Shown in pieces: positions 35,708 to 44,386 of a stretch of 64,000 nt of DNA. The position numbers and the translations under genes were made by a program. The DNA comes from Granulicella mallensis. Lineage in GTDB: Bacteria; Acidobacteriota; Terriglobia; Terriglobales; Acidobacteriaceae. The notes beneath the pieces were generated by a model. The model saw only the letters and a list, made by a program, of their open reading frames with translations. It was not told the origin of the DNA and did no database searches. The stretch covers positions 124,001-188,000 of the forward strand of contig NZ_JACHIO010000007.1 of assembly GCF_014203225.1 (NCBI RefSeq), in the 5' to 3' direction. Position 1 is the first letter of the stretch; each line of letters begins with the position of its first letter.

Positions 35708-37498
35708 ATGAATCTTTCCGCCTCTTCCCGTATTGCCACCCCCGCCCCCGCCATTGATCTCGCCGAACGCAAGATCGCTTACTTTTCGATGGAGATTGCA
35801 CTTTCCAAATCTCTGCCGACGTACTCCGGAGGCCTTGGCATGCTGGCAGGGGACACCCTGCGTTCTGCTGCCGATACCGGCGTATCCATGGTTGTCGTCT
35901 CCCTGGTGCACCGCCACGGCTACTTCCAGCAGCACCTCGACGGAGTCGGTCAGCAGACGGAGAGCGATGTCATCTGGTCGCCCGAAACGACCCTGCCTTC
36001 CGTCGGCCAGGAGATTGTCGTCACCATGCAGAACCGTGAGGTTACGGTCCGCGCGTGGCGCTTCGACGTGGTCGGCGTCACCGGCCACATCATCCCGGTC
36101 TTTCTGCTCGACACCGATATCGAAGGCAACGACCCCTGGGACCGCAAGCTGACCGACCATCTCTATGGCGGCGATACCTACTATCGCCTCTGCCAGGAGA
36201 CGATCCTCGGCCTCGGCGGCGTGCAGCTTTTGCACGCACTTGGCTGCAAGCCCGAGGTCTGCCACATGAACGAGGGCCACGCCGCTCTGCTGACGATCGG
36301 CCTCCTTGAAGAGCGCCTGAACGGCGCTCCGCTCCGCGATGCCACCGAGGCCGACGCCGAAGCGATCCGCCAACAATGCGTCTTCACCACGCACACGCCG
36401 GTACCTGCGGGCCATGACAAGTTTGGTCTCGACCAGATGTTTGCGGTGCTGGGCCATGACCGCGCCTCGGCCATCGAACGCTTCGGCTGTCTGCACGACG
36501 GCCTGATGAACATGACCTATCTGGCGTTGCGTTTCTCGCGCTACGTCAACGGTGTCGCCATGCAGCACGGCAAGGTCTCGCAGAAGATGTTTCCCGGCTA
36601 CCAGGTACACTCGATCACCAACGGCGTTCATGCCGGAACGTGGCTCTCGCAGCCCTTCCAGGCGCTTCTGGATAAGGAAGTTCCCGAATGGCGTCACGAT
36701 AACCAGTACTTCCGCTCGGTCTACGGCATCGCTCCCGCGGTCATCGACGCGACCCATGCGCTCGGCAAGCAACGTCTGTTTGCGACGGTCAAACAGCGCA
36801 CTGGCGTTGAGCTTGATCCTAAGGTCCTGACGCTCGGCTTTGCCCGCCGCGTAGCCACCTACAAGCGTGCGAGCCTGCTCTTCCGCTCACCCGAGCGGCT
36901 GGTCGAGATCGCCGAAAAGATTGGTGGCTTGCAGATCCTGTTTGCTGGCAAGGCACACCCTGCGGATAGCGCCGGCAAGGGACTGATTCGCGATGTCTTT
37001 ACGGCCGCTGCGAAGATCAACAACTCGAAGCTGCGCATCCTCTATCTGGAAAACTACGACTGGGACCTGGGCGAGCAGCTTACGGGTGGCGTTGATGTAT
37101 GGCTGAACACACCGCTGCGGCCCTATGAAGCCTCCGGCACCAGCGGCATGAAGGCGGCGCTGAATGGCGTTCCCAGCCTGAGCGTGCTCGACGGCTGGTG
37201 GATCGAAGGCTGCGCGGAGAACATCACCGGCTGGGCTATTCCGGACTGCGACGATGAGGCGGCGGAAGCCAGCCTGCTCTATTACAAGATCGAGCACTCT
37301 GTCGCTCCTCTCTATGCGAACAAGGCTGCCTGGGCTGAGGTTCGCCGCCACTGCATCGCGATCAACGGCACTTTCTTCAATACGCATCGCCAACTGGGCC
37401 AGTATGTCTCGAACGCCTACTTCCCGCAGTCGGCCTCGGTCGCTGCGAGCGATCAGGTGATTGTGGATGACGAAGTCCGCGAGGGCGTGCTGGTCTAA
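35708..37498 (+). CDS. glgP: Alpha-glucan phosphorylase (short type)
   Basis: 596 aa, the short form without the N-terminal extension of classical glycogen phosphorylase. It starts with IAYFSMEIALSKSLPTYSGG, contains the CHMNEGHAAL and TTHTPVPAGHDKF blocks, and the PLP site region near the end reads YEASGTSGMKAALNGVP, with the Lys of the GMKAA motif binding PLP. It releases glucose-1-phosphate from glycogen/maltodextrin in the cytosol. glgC, the biosynthetic counterpart, is at 52321. A strong hairpin terminator follows. Confidence 0.92.
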   Translation: MNLSASSRIATPAPAIDLAERKIAYFSMEIALSKSLPTYSGGLGMLAGDTLRSAADTGVSMVVVSLVHRHGYFQQHLDGVGQQTESDVIWSPETTLPSVGQEIVVTMQNREVTVRAWRFDVVGVTGHIIPVFLLDTDIEGNDPWDRKLTDHLYGGDTYYRLCQETILGLGGVQLLHALGCKPEVCHMNEGHAALLTIGLLEERLNGAPLRDATEADAEAIRQQCVFTTHTPVPAGHDKFGLDQMFAVLGHDRASAIERFGCLHDGLMNMTYLALRFSRYVNGVAMQHGKVSQKMFPGYQVHSITNGVHAGTWLSQPFQALLDKEVPEWRHDNQYFRSVYGIAPAVIDATHALGKQRLFATVKQRTGVELDPKVLTLGFARRVATYKRASLLFRSPERLVEIAEKIGGLQILFAGKAHPADSAGKGLIRDVFTAAAKINNSKLRILYLENYDWDLGEQLTGGVDVWLNTPLRPYEASGTSGMKAALNGVPSLSVLDGWWIEGCAENITGWAIPDCDDEAAEASLLYYKIEHSVAPLYANKAAWAEVRRHCIAINGTFFNTHRQLGQYVSNAYFPQSASVAASDQVIVDDEVREGVLV

Positions 37499-37511
37499 TT
37501 GGTACCGTAGA

Positions 37512-37551
37512 AACGACAAAGGCGTCGCGTCTTCGCGACGCCTTTGTCGTT
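37512..37551. terminator. Rho-independent terminator after glgP
   Basis: A perfect 18-bp stem: AACGACAAAGGCGTCGCG at 37512-37529, loop TCTT, complement at 37534-37551. It has no long T run but has T-rich ends. Confidence 0.8.
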
Positions 37552-37589
37552 GCCCTCTCATCTTTCGTCCGTCTGGGCGCATGGACATA

Positions 37590-37603
37590 CGTGTAATTAC
37601 ACG
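37590..37603. promoter_or_regulatory. Putative MarR operator
   Basis: CGTGTAATTACACG is a perfect 14-bp palindrome 28 bases before the MarR-family start, in the position of an autoregulatory operator. Confidence 0.6.
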
Positions 37604-37631
37604 CATACAATCATTCTTGGGAGATTGATGA

Positions 37632-38084
37632 ATGCCCTTACACCCTGGTGATCCGGGCTGCATCTGCTATCGTCTGCGACAGACCGCACGGCTGATCTCT
37701 CGCACCTACGATCATTTCCTGGCTCCTGTGGGGATCAGCATCGGACAATTTGGCATCTTGGCCACTCTCGCCGCGATGCAAGGGAGTTCCATCTCCGAAC
37801 TCGCCGATGTTCTGCAGATGGAGCGTACAACGCTTACCCGCAATCTCCTGCCTCTCAAAAAGCTCGGCTACATCGAAATTGAGGAAGGGGACGACAAGCG
37901 AGCCAAATCTTTGTGCCTGACCCGGGCCGGTGAAAAAACTCTCTCGGACGCAAGACCACTTTGGCACGCCGCTCAGCAAAGCGTTGAGCAGCAATTGGGC
38001 AAAGCTGAAGTGCAATCACTCAGCAAGACATTGGATGGCGCGATGGATCGTCTATCGGCCAGTGCGGTTAAAGCCGTCCCGTAA
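37632..38084 (+). CDS. MarR family transcriptional regulator
   Basis: 150 aa. The winged-helix core is ISIGQFGILATLAAMQGSSI, SELADVLQMERTTLTRNLLP (recognition helix) and GYIEIEEGDDKRAKSLCLT (wing, with the DxR motif). Dimerisation helices flank it. The ATG at 37632 follows a GGGAGATTG ribosome site. A perfect palindrome upstream suggests autoregulation. fabF follows 63 bases later on the same strand, so the two may be co-transcribed. Confidence 0.9.
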   Translation: MPLHPGDPGCICYRLRQTARLISRTYDHFLAPVGISIGQFGILATLAAMQGSSISELADVLQMERTTLTRNLLPLKKLGYIEIEEGDDKRAKSLCLTRAGEKTLSDARPLWHAAQQSVEQQLGKAEVQSLSKTLDGAMDRLSASAVKAVP

Positions 38085-38147
38085 AGATCTTGATTTTGAG
38101 TACTCCTACTGATGCACTTGTTCCAGTCGTATGAAAAGGAAATCGAT

Positions 38148-39395
38148 ATGAATCAGCAACGCCGTGTCGTCGTAACAGGGGTGGGTCTCGTAAGTCCGGT
38201 GGGTATCGGCACAGAGGAGACCTGGGCCGCTTTACTGAAGGGCGAATCGGGGATTGCACCGATCCGTTTATTCGATGCCTCCCAGTTTGCCTGCCGGATT
38301 GCCGGTGAGGTAAAGGACTTTGTTCCGGAGAAGTACATCGATCGCAAAGACATCAAGAAGATGGGCCGGTTCATCCAGTTTGCGATGGCTGCCGCGGAGT
38401 TTGCCCTGACGCAGGCTGACCTGAGCATCACAGAAGAGAATGCGGAGCGCGTAGGGGTCTACGTCGGCAGCGGTATTGGCTCGTTCGAGGTGATCGAGCG
38501 CGAGCATGCGAAGCTCCTTGCCAGCGGCCCCGATCGTGTCTCGCCCTTCTTCATCAACGCCACTATCGCGAACCTGGCGTCGGGGCAGATCTCCATCAGG
38601 TACGGTGCCCAGGGGCCAAATCTCACGTGCTCCACAGCCTGTACTACCGGGGCGCACGGCATTGGCGAGGCCTGGCACATCATCCGCCGTGGCGATGCGG
38701 ATGTCATGATCTGCGGCGGCAGCGAGGCTGCGGTGACGCCCCTCTCGATTGCAGGCTTCGCCTCCATGCGAGCGCTCTCAACCTGCAATGACAAGCCAGA
38801 GACCGCATCCCGCCCCTGGGACAAACAGCGGGACGGGTTCGTTACGGGAGAAGGCGCCGGGGTACTGGTTCTCGAAGAGCTGGAGAGTGCTCAGGCTCGC
38901 GGCGCAACGATCCTCGCGGAACTCGTTGGCTACGCCGCGAACTCCGATGCCTTCCACACCAATGCTCCGCCGGAAGACGGGCGTGGCGTGCGGCGAGTGA
39001 TGCAGCTCACCCTCGAGCGTGCAGGGCTAAAGCCGAGCGATATCCAGTACCTGAACGCCCACGCCACTTCGACTCCGCTTGGCGATCGCGCTGAAGCCCG
39101 TGCCATCGCCGAGGCCTTTGGAGAGCATACAGACAAACTGCTTGTAAGCTCTACCAAGTCGATGACAGGACATCTGCTGGGCGGCGCGGGAAGTCTCGAA
39201 GCCGGCATTACGGTGCTGGCCCTGAGGGATCAGATGGCGCCCCCCACCACGAACATCGAGCAGCTCGATGAAGCCATCAGGCTGAACCTCGTTCGTGACA
39301 AGGGTGTCTCCGTGCCGATGGAGTATGCGATGTCTAACTCCTTCGGTTTTGGCGGAACCAATGCTTCCCTCATCTTCCGTAGATGGAAGCCCTGA
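38148..39395 (+). CDS. fabF: Beta-ketoacyl-ACP synthase II
   Basis: About 415 aa from ATG 38148 (AAGGAA 8 bases upstream), the usual FabF length. The Cys-His-His triad is present: Cys in STACTTGAH, His in NAHATSTPLGD, and His in SMTGHLLGGAG. It condenses malonyl-ACP with acyl-ACP in fatty acid elongation. It lies after a MarR regulator instead of in a fab cluster with acpP, so it may be an extra, regulated copy. Confidence 0.92.
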   Translation: MNQQRRVVVTGVGLVSPVGIGTEETWAALLKGESGIAPIRLFDASQFACRIAGEVKDFVPEKYIDRKDIKKMGRFIQFAMAAAEFALTQADLSITEENAERVGVYVGSGIGSFEVIEREHAKLLASGPDRVSPFFINATIANLASGQISIRYGAQGPNLTCSTACTTGAHGIGEAWHIIRRGDADVMICGGSEAAVTPLSIAGFASMRALSTCNDKPETASRPWDKQRDGFVTGEGAGVLVLEELESAQARGATILAELVGYAANSDAFHTNAPPEDGRGVRRVMQLTLERAGLKPSDIQYLNAHATSTPLGDRAEARAIAEAFGEHTDKLLVSSTKSMTGHLLGGAGSLEAGITVLALRDQMAPPTTNIEQLDEAIRLNLVRDKGVSVPMEYAMSNSFGFGGTNASLIFRRWKP

Positions 39396-39401
39396 TCTTA
39401 C

Positions 39402-40304
39402 CTACAGCCACTCCAGCCGCCGGGGCTTGAATCCAAGCACCTGCTTCGCTTTGGCATTTGAAGCTCCGCGCAGCCTGGTCTGGTAGTAGACAGCATCTTC
39501 TCCGGCAGACTGCCGTGCCTGCTCCTCTGTCACGCGCGCCGGTGGCGGAGCGCCAACAGACTTCGCAAATGCGGGCAGCCACACGCTCATCGGCGGAGGA
39601 TCGTCCTCTACCACGTGGTATATCCCCGGCTCGCAATCGAGAGCCGCGACCGTCGCCAGTGCTGCATCTTCGATATGCACCCAGGACCACAGGCCCTGCC
39701 CCTTGCCGATAAGAGGGAGCTGCTGCTGCCGCAACTGCTCTGCCGCCCCGCCATCCGGGTGATACCAGGTGTTTGGCCCATAGAAGAACCCATAGCGCAG
39801 CGCGACACCTTCCATCGCACCGGGCTGGAGCACACGCGCCTCCAGGGTGGTATAGGTCTGCGCACTGAGAGCCACGTCCGGGCTCGCATCAAGGGCCAGT
39901 CCTTCAGACTCATCTGCCAGGCCTTCGCCAGCCTTCAGAAAGAATCCCGTCGACTGCTGCAGGTAGCGTCGCGCACCGCAGGCCAGCGCCGCGCGATGCA
40001 GGTTGCCGCCGCCTTCCAGCCGCAGTTTGCGGTCCCCGGGTTGATAGGAGGGCATGTCCCTCGGATCTTTCGGCAGGGAAGTCAGCTCATCGATGACGAC
40101 CTCAGCCCTCGACTGCCGTAGCGCCGACTCAACGGCAGCCGCATCGAACGCATCCACCATGGCAGCGGCTGCGCCGATCTCACGCAACCTACGGGCTCCG
40201 GCCTCGGAGCGGGACATACCAGTGACGGTATGTCCCTTGCGAACCAGTTCCGTAATGAGAGGTTGTCCAATCGCTCCGCTTGCACCAGCGACAAAGATAT
40301 TCAT
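39402..40304 (-). CDS. NAD-dependent epimerase/dehydratase family protein
   Basis: 300 aa. The extended SDR nucleotide site is FVAGASGAIGQPLITELVRKG. The central YxxxK is altered: the region reads YTTLEARVLQ, so an atypical SDR is likely. WSWVHIEDAALATV and GIYHVVEDDPPP are typical of the NAD-dependent epimerase family. Third gene of a minus-strand operon after the AhpD-like and cupin genes (62-base gap). Possibly an NmrA/reductase-like enzyme; substrate unknown. Confidence 0.8.
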   Translation of the reverse strand: MNIFVAGASGAIGQPLITELVRKGHTVTGMSRSEAGARRLREIGAAAAMVDAFDAAAVESALRQSRAEVVIDELTSLPKDPRDMPSYQPGDRKLRLEGGGNLHRAALACGARRYLQQSTGFFLKAGEGLADESEGLALDASPDVALSAQTYTTLEARVLQPGAMEGVALRYGFFYGPNTWYHPDGGAAEQLRQQQLPLIGKGQGLWSWVHIEDAALATVAALDCEPGIYHVVEDDPPPMSVWLPAFAKSVGAPPPARVTEEQARQSAGEDAVYYQTRLRGASNAKAKQVLGFKPRRLEWL

Positions 40305-40366
40305 CTTTCTCTCCTTCTGAGGGTTCTGAGGAATGGATGGGCCCCGATCCGGGGCAGTTGTGTGGC

Positions 40367-40744
40367 TTACTTCACGGGTATCAGAAACGGAGCGCCTTTG
40401 TCCTTGACGAAGAACACGAGAAACTTCGCAGGCCTGGTCTTGCTGGCGTTGCGTCCGACGAGGTGTACATCCTCCGGCGACTCATAGAACGTGTCGCCCG
40501 GCTTGAGCGTCTGTTCCTTTCCGCCCTTGGCCTGCATGACCACGGAGCCTTCGAGCACGTAGACGAACACCTGCGCATTGTGGCGATGAACGGGATCGAC
40601 CTCGCCAGGCGCAAACTCCACGGTGATCATTGCACCCTCTTTGCCGGGAATGCCGGTAAGGTCTTTCGACAGGAGCGGAGTGATCTTTGGCTGTTGGGCC
40701 GTCAGGGTTCCTGCCGCCAGTAAGAAGAGAAGAATGCGCTTCAT
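40367..40744 (-). CDS. Secreted cupin domain protein
   Basis: 125 aa from ATG 40744, chosen because it begins a signal peptide (MKRILLFLLAAGTLTAQ) and a GGAAGGGAAAT ribosome site precedes it. The single cupin barrel shows the metal motif FAPGEVDPVHRHNAQVFVYV (H-x-H with Glu/Gln later) and LKPGDTFYESPEDVHLV. The start overlaps the AhpD-like stop by one base (TAATG). Small periplasmic metal-binding protein; function unknown. Confidence 0.85.
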   Translation of the reverse strand: MKRILLFLLAAGTLTAQQPKITPLLSKDLTGIPGKEGAMITVEFAPGEVDPVHRHNAQVFVYVLEGSVVMQAKGGKEQTLKPGDTFYESPEDVHLVGRNASKTRPAKFLVFFVKDKGAPFLIPVK

Positions 40745-41223
40745 TATTTCCCTTCCTCTGCCTTGCGCGGAGCCGGCTGGTACTCGCCCGGCACCATGCG
40801 GAACGCGATGGCGATACGATTCCATCCGTTGATGGTGATGAGCGCCAAGGTGAGATTGACCAGCTCTTCGTCGGAGAACCGTTGCCTGGCCTCCTCATAG
40901 GTCTCATCGGGCACATGGCCTTCGGCAACCAGCGTCACGGCTTCGGTCCACGCCAGAGCCGCCTGTTCCCGGTCGGTGAAGAACGGCGTCTCGCGCCACG
41001 CGGACAGTGCATAGAGACGCTGCTCGGTCTCGCCTTCCGCGCGAGCATCCTTCGAGTGCATGTCGATGCAGTAGGCGCATCCGTTGATCTGGGAGGCACG
41101 CATCTTTACCAACTCAAGCAACGAAGGCTCCAGCTTGGAGGACTTCCGGATAAACATCTCCAGGTTGAGCATTGCGTTGTAGGCTGCGGGCGAGGTCTTC
41201 TGGGGTTCCAATCTCGATTTCAT
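40744..41223 (-). CDS. Carboxymuconolactone decarboxylase (AhpD-like) family protein
   Basis: 159 aa from ATG 41223, favoured because AAAGGA lies about 9 bases upstream; ATG 41241 is possible. The CMD motif is LVKMRASQINGCAYCIDMHSK, with the CxxC...H redox centre, found in AhpD-type hydroperoxidases. Downstream LALAWTEAVTL and DEELVNLTLALITINGWNR are also typical. Possibly an alkyl hydroperoxide reductase partner or oxidative-stress protein. First gene of an operon with the cupin and epimerase genes, divergent from a MocR-type regulator. Confidence 0.88.
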   Translation of the reverse strand: MKSRLEPQKTSPAAYNAMLNLEMFIRKSSKLEPSLLELVKMRASQINGCAYCIDMHSKDARAEGETEQRLYALSAWRETPFFTDREQAALAWTEAVTLVAEGHVPDETYEEARQRFSDEELVNLTLALITINGWNRIAIAFRMVPGEYQPAPRKAEEGK

Positions 41224-41257
41224 GTCAGGGATTCCTTTCATTGTCAGAATAGCCAGG

Positions 41258-41306
41258 AAGTGGACCGTCAGGAAGGTCCATAATTGAAATATTGGCTAGT
41301 CCACTT
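41258..41306. promoter_or_regulatory. Putative MocR-regulator operator region
   Basis: In the divergent intergenic region three related boxes occur: AAGTGGACC at 41258-41266, GGTCCA at 41275-41280 (inverted, 8-base spacing), and AGTCCACTT at 41298-41306 (inverted relative to the first). Multiple spaced boxes fit MocR/PdxR-type binding; no binding is shown. Confidence 0.45.
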
Positions 41307-41338
41307 GGTCGAAAAAGAAACGGAGTGTCTATCCAGCG

Positions 41339-42826
41339 ATGCCAAAGATGGAAACCTTTCAGGATCTATCGCTCCATCCCTCGACGAACCAGAAGGAGCT
41401 CTGGCGCTGGCTCTACACCGAGCTCCGTGCGGCGATCCTGGATGGCCGTCTCAGGGCCGGTACTCGATTGCCCTCCACCAGAAGCCTGGCCGTGCAGTAC
41501 GAGCTCTCACGCGGCACAGTGATCACGGCCTTCGACCAGTTGCAGGCCGAAGGCTACATCCGTACGGAGGTGGGTTCCGGAACCTACGTGGCAACCGGCC
41601 TGCCGGATGGTCCACTGCCAACCTCCCGCAGCAAGCCCGTCCCTGCTTTACCGCAATCAACGGCCACGCTGAGCAAGCGTGCCCAGGCGCAGCTGAAAGA
41701 TGTGGTGGTGATGCCTGCGCCTCATTCGGTGGGCAAAGCCTTTCGGGCCTACGAGCCTGCTATCGATCTCTTCCCGGCCGACCTGTGGGCGCGTACGGCA
41801 GCGAGAGTGCTGCGGCGGGCTCCGCGCTCCTTGTACGGTCACGGCAGTGCCGGAGGCTACCAGCCGCTTCGCCGAGCGATCGCCGAGTACATTGGTTCCT
41901 CGCGCGGTGTGCGATGCACGCCGGAGCAGATCATCGTGACCTCGGGTGCGCAACAGGCTCTGGATCTGCTGGGCCGCTTCCTGCTGGACCCCGGCGATTC
42001 CGTCTGGATGGAAGACCCCGGCTATCCCGGAGCATGGCAGACGCTGCGTGCGGCAGGTGCGCGCATCGTCCCTGTGCCTGTCGATCAGGATGGGCTCAAC
42101 GTGGCAGCAGCACGCAAGCTCTCACCGCGAGCGAAGATGGCCTACGTGACCCCGGCGAACCAGTTTCCGTTGGGAGTAACGATGTCTGCCGACCGCCGTA
42201 TAGAGCTGCTGCAATGGGCCGCCGAGGCGGGAGCCTGGATCGTTGAGGACGAGTACGATGCGGAGTATCGCTACTTCGGGCGTCCGGTGGCGGCGCTGCA
42301 AAGCCTCGATCGCTCCGGTGTTGTGATCTATGTCGGAACATTCACCAAGATGCTCTTCAATGCGTTGCGCCTGGGGTTTCTGGTTCTACCTCAACGATTG
42401 GTCGGCGCCTTTGAAGCGGCAAGAACGCTGGTGGACCGCCATCCTCCGACGCTCGACCAGGCAATCCTCTCCGAGTTCATAACGGAAGGACACTTCGGCC
42501 ATCACGTGCGCAAGATGCGCCAGATCTATGCGGAACGAATGGCCGTGTTGAAGGAAGCCGCGGACGAGCATCTGGACGGCTTGCTCGATGTAACCAACGC
42601 CGCCGCAGGCATGAAGACGGTGGCGTGGCTGAAGACGGGGACCTCGGACAAAGTCGCAGCAGAGCAGGCCAGGAGGCTTGGGCTGGAGATGATTGGGCTA
42701 TCGGAGTTTTCCATTAAGCAGCCGCTGAAGCCTGGTTTGTTGTTGGGGTTTGCCGGCTGCAATCCCGAAGAGTTGCGACGGGGCGTGTCTGTGCTGGCGG
42801 CTGCACTTCGCTCTGTTGGCCGATAG
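41339..42826 (+). CDS. MocR family regulator (GntR helix-turn-helix fused to aminotransferase domain)
   Basis: 495 aa. The GntR winged helix is in ILDGRLRAGTRLPSTRSLAV and SRGTVITAFDQLQAEGYIRT at about 35-80, followed by a linker and a fold-type I aminotransferase domain from ~130. The PLP Lys is in GTFTKMLFNALRLG, and the NPGYPGA-like loop is EDPGYPGAW. Members use PLP as effector or sense amino acids/GABA. Divergent from the AhpD-like/cupin/epimerase operon, which it probably regulates. Confidence 0.9.
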   Translation: MPKMETFQDLSLHPSTNQKELWRWLYTELRAAILDGRLRAGTRLPSTRSLAVQYELSRGTVITAFDQLQAEGYIRTEVGSGTYVATGLPDGPLPTSRSKPVPALPQSTATLSKRAQAQLKDVVVMPAPHSVGKAFRAYEPAIDLFPADLWARTAARVLRRAPRSLYGHGSAGGYQPLRRAIAEYIGSSRGVRCTPEQIIVTSGAQQALDLLGRFLLDPGDSVWMEDPGYPGAWQTLRAAGARIVPVPVDQDGLNVAAARKLSPRAKMAYVTPANQFPLGVTMSADRRIELLQWAAEAGAWIVEDEYDAEYRYFGRPVAALQSLDRSGVVIYVGTFTKMLFNALRLGFLVLPQRLVGAFEAARTLVDRHPPTLDQAILSEFITEGHFGHHVRKMRQIYAERMAVLKEAADEHLDGLLDVTNAAAGMKTVAWLKTGTSDKVAAEQARRLGLEMIGLSEFSIKQPLKPGLLLGFAGCNPEELRRGVSVLAAALRSVGR

Positions 42827-42836
42827 CTAGTTTGCT

Positions 42837-43012
42837 TGCTATTGTTTTCGGCGGAGTAGCGGCCTTTAGGCCGCGTAAGCCAGCACGAAATTCATTGGGC
42901 TTTAGCCCTGGGCATCTTGCTCGCACAGGAGAGAGGCCCAGGGCTAAAGCCCATCCGTTTATTCAACCTATACCGCAGCCTAAAGGCCGCTACTCCGCCG
43001 AAGGCAACAGCA
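42837..43012. repeat. REPIN-like nested palindromic element
   Basis: A 176-bp element with outer arms at 42837-42871 and 42978-43012 (35 bp, three mismatches, containing CGGCGGAGTAGCGGCC and TTTAGGC) and inner arms at 42896-42913 and 42936-42953 (18 bp, perfect, TGGGCTTTAGCCCTGGGC). Each arm contains its own small palindrome (GCGGCCTTTAGGCCGC; GGGCTTTAGCCC). This is the layout of paired REP sequences. Overlapping open frames come from it and are not genes. Confidence 0.75.
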
Positions 43013-43066
43013 ATCATGGCCGTGGAGAAACGTCCCGCGCTACCATAGTCCTTGAGGAGATTCATC

Positions 43067-43528
43067 ATGCAACCGCAAGTAGGCGAGCTCGTAGAAAACT
43101 TCACCCTGCCCGACCAGGACGGCAACATCGTCAACCTCACCGACTTCAGCGGCAAGCCCGTTGTGCTCTTCTTCTACCCACGGGCCGACACGCCAGGCTG
43201 CACGATCGAAGCCTGCGGCTTCCGCGATCACTTTGCCAAGCTCCAGAAGGCCGGTGTGGTCGTCCTCGGCATCTCACGCGACACTGTTAGGGCGCAGAAG
43301 AAGTTCGCGGAAAAGTATGACCTGCAATACCCCTTGCTTGCCGACGCCGATCAGGCGATCGTCAACCGCTTTGATCTGGTCAAGCAGAAGACGATGTACG
43401 GCAAGCCGGTCACCGGCGTCGAGCGCACGACCTTCGTCATCGGACCCGATCAGAAGCTGCTGCACGTCTTCCATAAGGTCAAGCCCGAAGGCCACGCCGA
43501 AGAGGTCCTCGCGCTACTGAAGAAGTAA
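43067..43528 (+). CDS. bcp: Thioredoxin-dependent thiol peroxidase (BCP/PrxQ)
   Basis: 153 aa from ATG 43067, chosen by the GAGGAG site upstream. The peroxidatic C45 is in PRADTPGCTIEAC, with the resolving C50 five residues later as in E. coli Bcp. The Trx-fold strands match (VVLFFYP; LADADQAIVNRF). It reduces H2O2 and organic peroxides using thioredoxin. The polysaccharide deacetylase gene starts 5 bases after its stop, so the two form an operon. Confidence 0.93.
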   Translation: MQPQVGELVENFTLPDQDGNIVNLTDFSGKPVVLFFYPRADTPGCTIEACGFRDHFAKLQKAGVVVLGISRDTVRAQKKFAEKYDLQYPLLADADQAIVNRFDLVKQKTMYGKPVTGVERTTFVIGPDQKLLHVFHKVKPEGHAEEVLALLKK

Positions 43529-43533
43529 TCGTG

Positions 43534-44265
43534 ATGGCTCCAACCCTACCTGAAGAACTGGTACTCGGCGCAGCCGTAGCGGCCACAGCAGCCTATGCCG
43601 TGGCCAACGCCGCGCTGCGACCGAAGTCCCAGCTCTTCGGTCGCACGCTGATCGCGGGAAACAATCCGAACGAAGTAGCTCTGACCTACGATGACGGTCC
43701 GAACGATGCCGCGACCGGCGAGCTGTTGGAGGTACTGGCACGTCACAATGCCCGCGCGACCTTCTTCATGATCGGTCGCTTTGTGCGGCAACGGCCCGGG
43801 ATCGTTCGCGAGGTGCAGGCTGCGGGGCATCTCATCGGCAACCATACCGAGACGCACCCGTGGCTTGCCTGGCAGTCTGAGAAAGTCATTCGGGAAGAGC
43901 TTCGCGCCTGCAACGAGGCGTTGGAAGACGCGCTGGGTGCGCCGGTCCATTACTTCCGTCCACCCCACGGAGCCCGCCGTCCTGCAGTCATGCGCCTTGC
44001 CCGGGAACTTGGCCTGACGACGGTGCAGTGGAACGTGATGGGCTCCGACTGGGAGCCGATTGGCGTTGATGGCATCGTGAGCCGAGTAGAGATGGGGCTG
44101 GCCAGTATCCAAGGTCGCGGCGTCGGGGCGAACATCCTTCTGCACGATGGCTACGACCGCGCATTGGGCGCAGACCGCAGCAGCACCGTGAAAGCTACGG
44201 CGGTGCTGTTAGAGCGTTTCGCCCGTGAGGGCAGGCGCGTCGTCACGGTAGACGCGTGGCGCTGA
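43534..44265 (+). CDS. Polysaccharide deacetylase (NodB homology) family protein
   Basis: 243 aa. The carbohydrate esterase 4 motifs are present in order: TYDDGPN (catalytic D and metal D), GNHTETHPW (metal His pair), RPPHGARRP, and LLHDGYD near the end (catalytic His). A hydrophobic N-terminus (LVLGAAVAATAAYAVANAAL) suggests a membrane anchor. It removes N-acetyl groups from peptidoglycan, chitin-like or exopolysaccharide substrates; which one is unknown. GTG 43531 just before ATG 43534 is an alternative start. Confidence 0.88.
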   Translation: MAPTLPEELVLGAAVAATAAYAVANAALRPKSQLFGRTLIAGNNPNEVALTYDDGPNDAATGELLEVLARHNARATFFMIGRFVRQRPGIVREVQAAGHLIGNHTETHPWLAWQSEKVIREELRACNEALEDALGAPVHYFRPPHGARRPAVMRLARELGLTTVQWNVMGSDWEPIGVDGIVSRVEMGLASIQGRGVGANILLHDGYDRALGADRSSTVKATAVLLERFAREGRRVVTVDAWR

Positions 44266-44282
44266 TTGAATTTTGAGGGAAA

Positions 44283-44359
44283 TGGTGCGCCCGAGAAGAT
44301 TCGAACTTCTGACCTACAGCTTCGGAGGCTGCCGCTCTATCCAGCTGAGCTACGGGCGC
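44283..44359 (-). tRNA. tRNA-Arg (CCG)
   Basis: Cloverleaf on the minus strand: acceptor GCGCCCG/CGGGCGC, D-arm GCTCAGCTGGATAGAGC, anticodon stem GCAGC/GCTGT with loop CTCCGAA (anticodon CCG), T-arm GAAGTTCGAATCTTC, and encoded CCA. Confidence 0.94.
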
Positions 44360-44386
44360 GTGTCTTAAGCGTAGCATAGGCTTACT

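Noticed and set aside
42832..43155. Open frames on both strands in the bcp upstream region
   Set aside because: They are produced by the nested palindromic element, and Bcp starts at 43067 with its own ribosome site.
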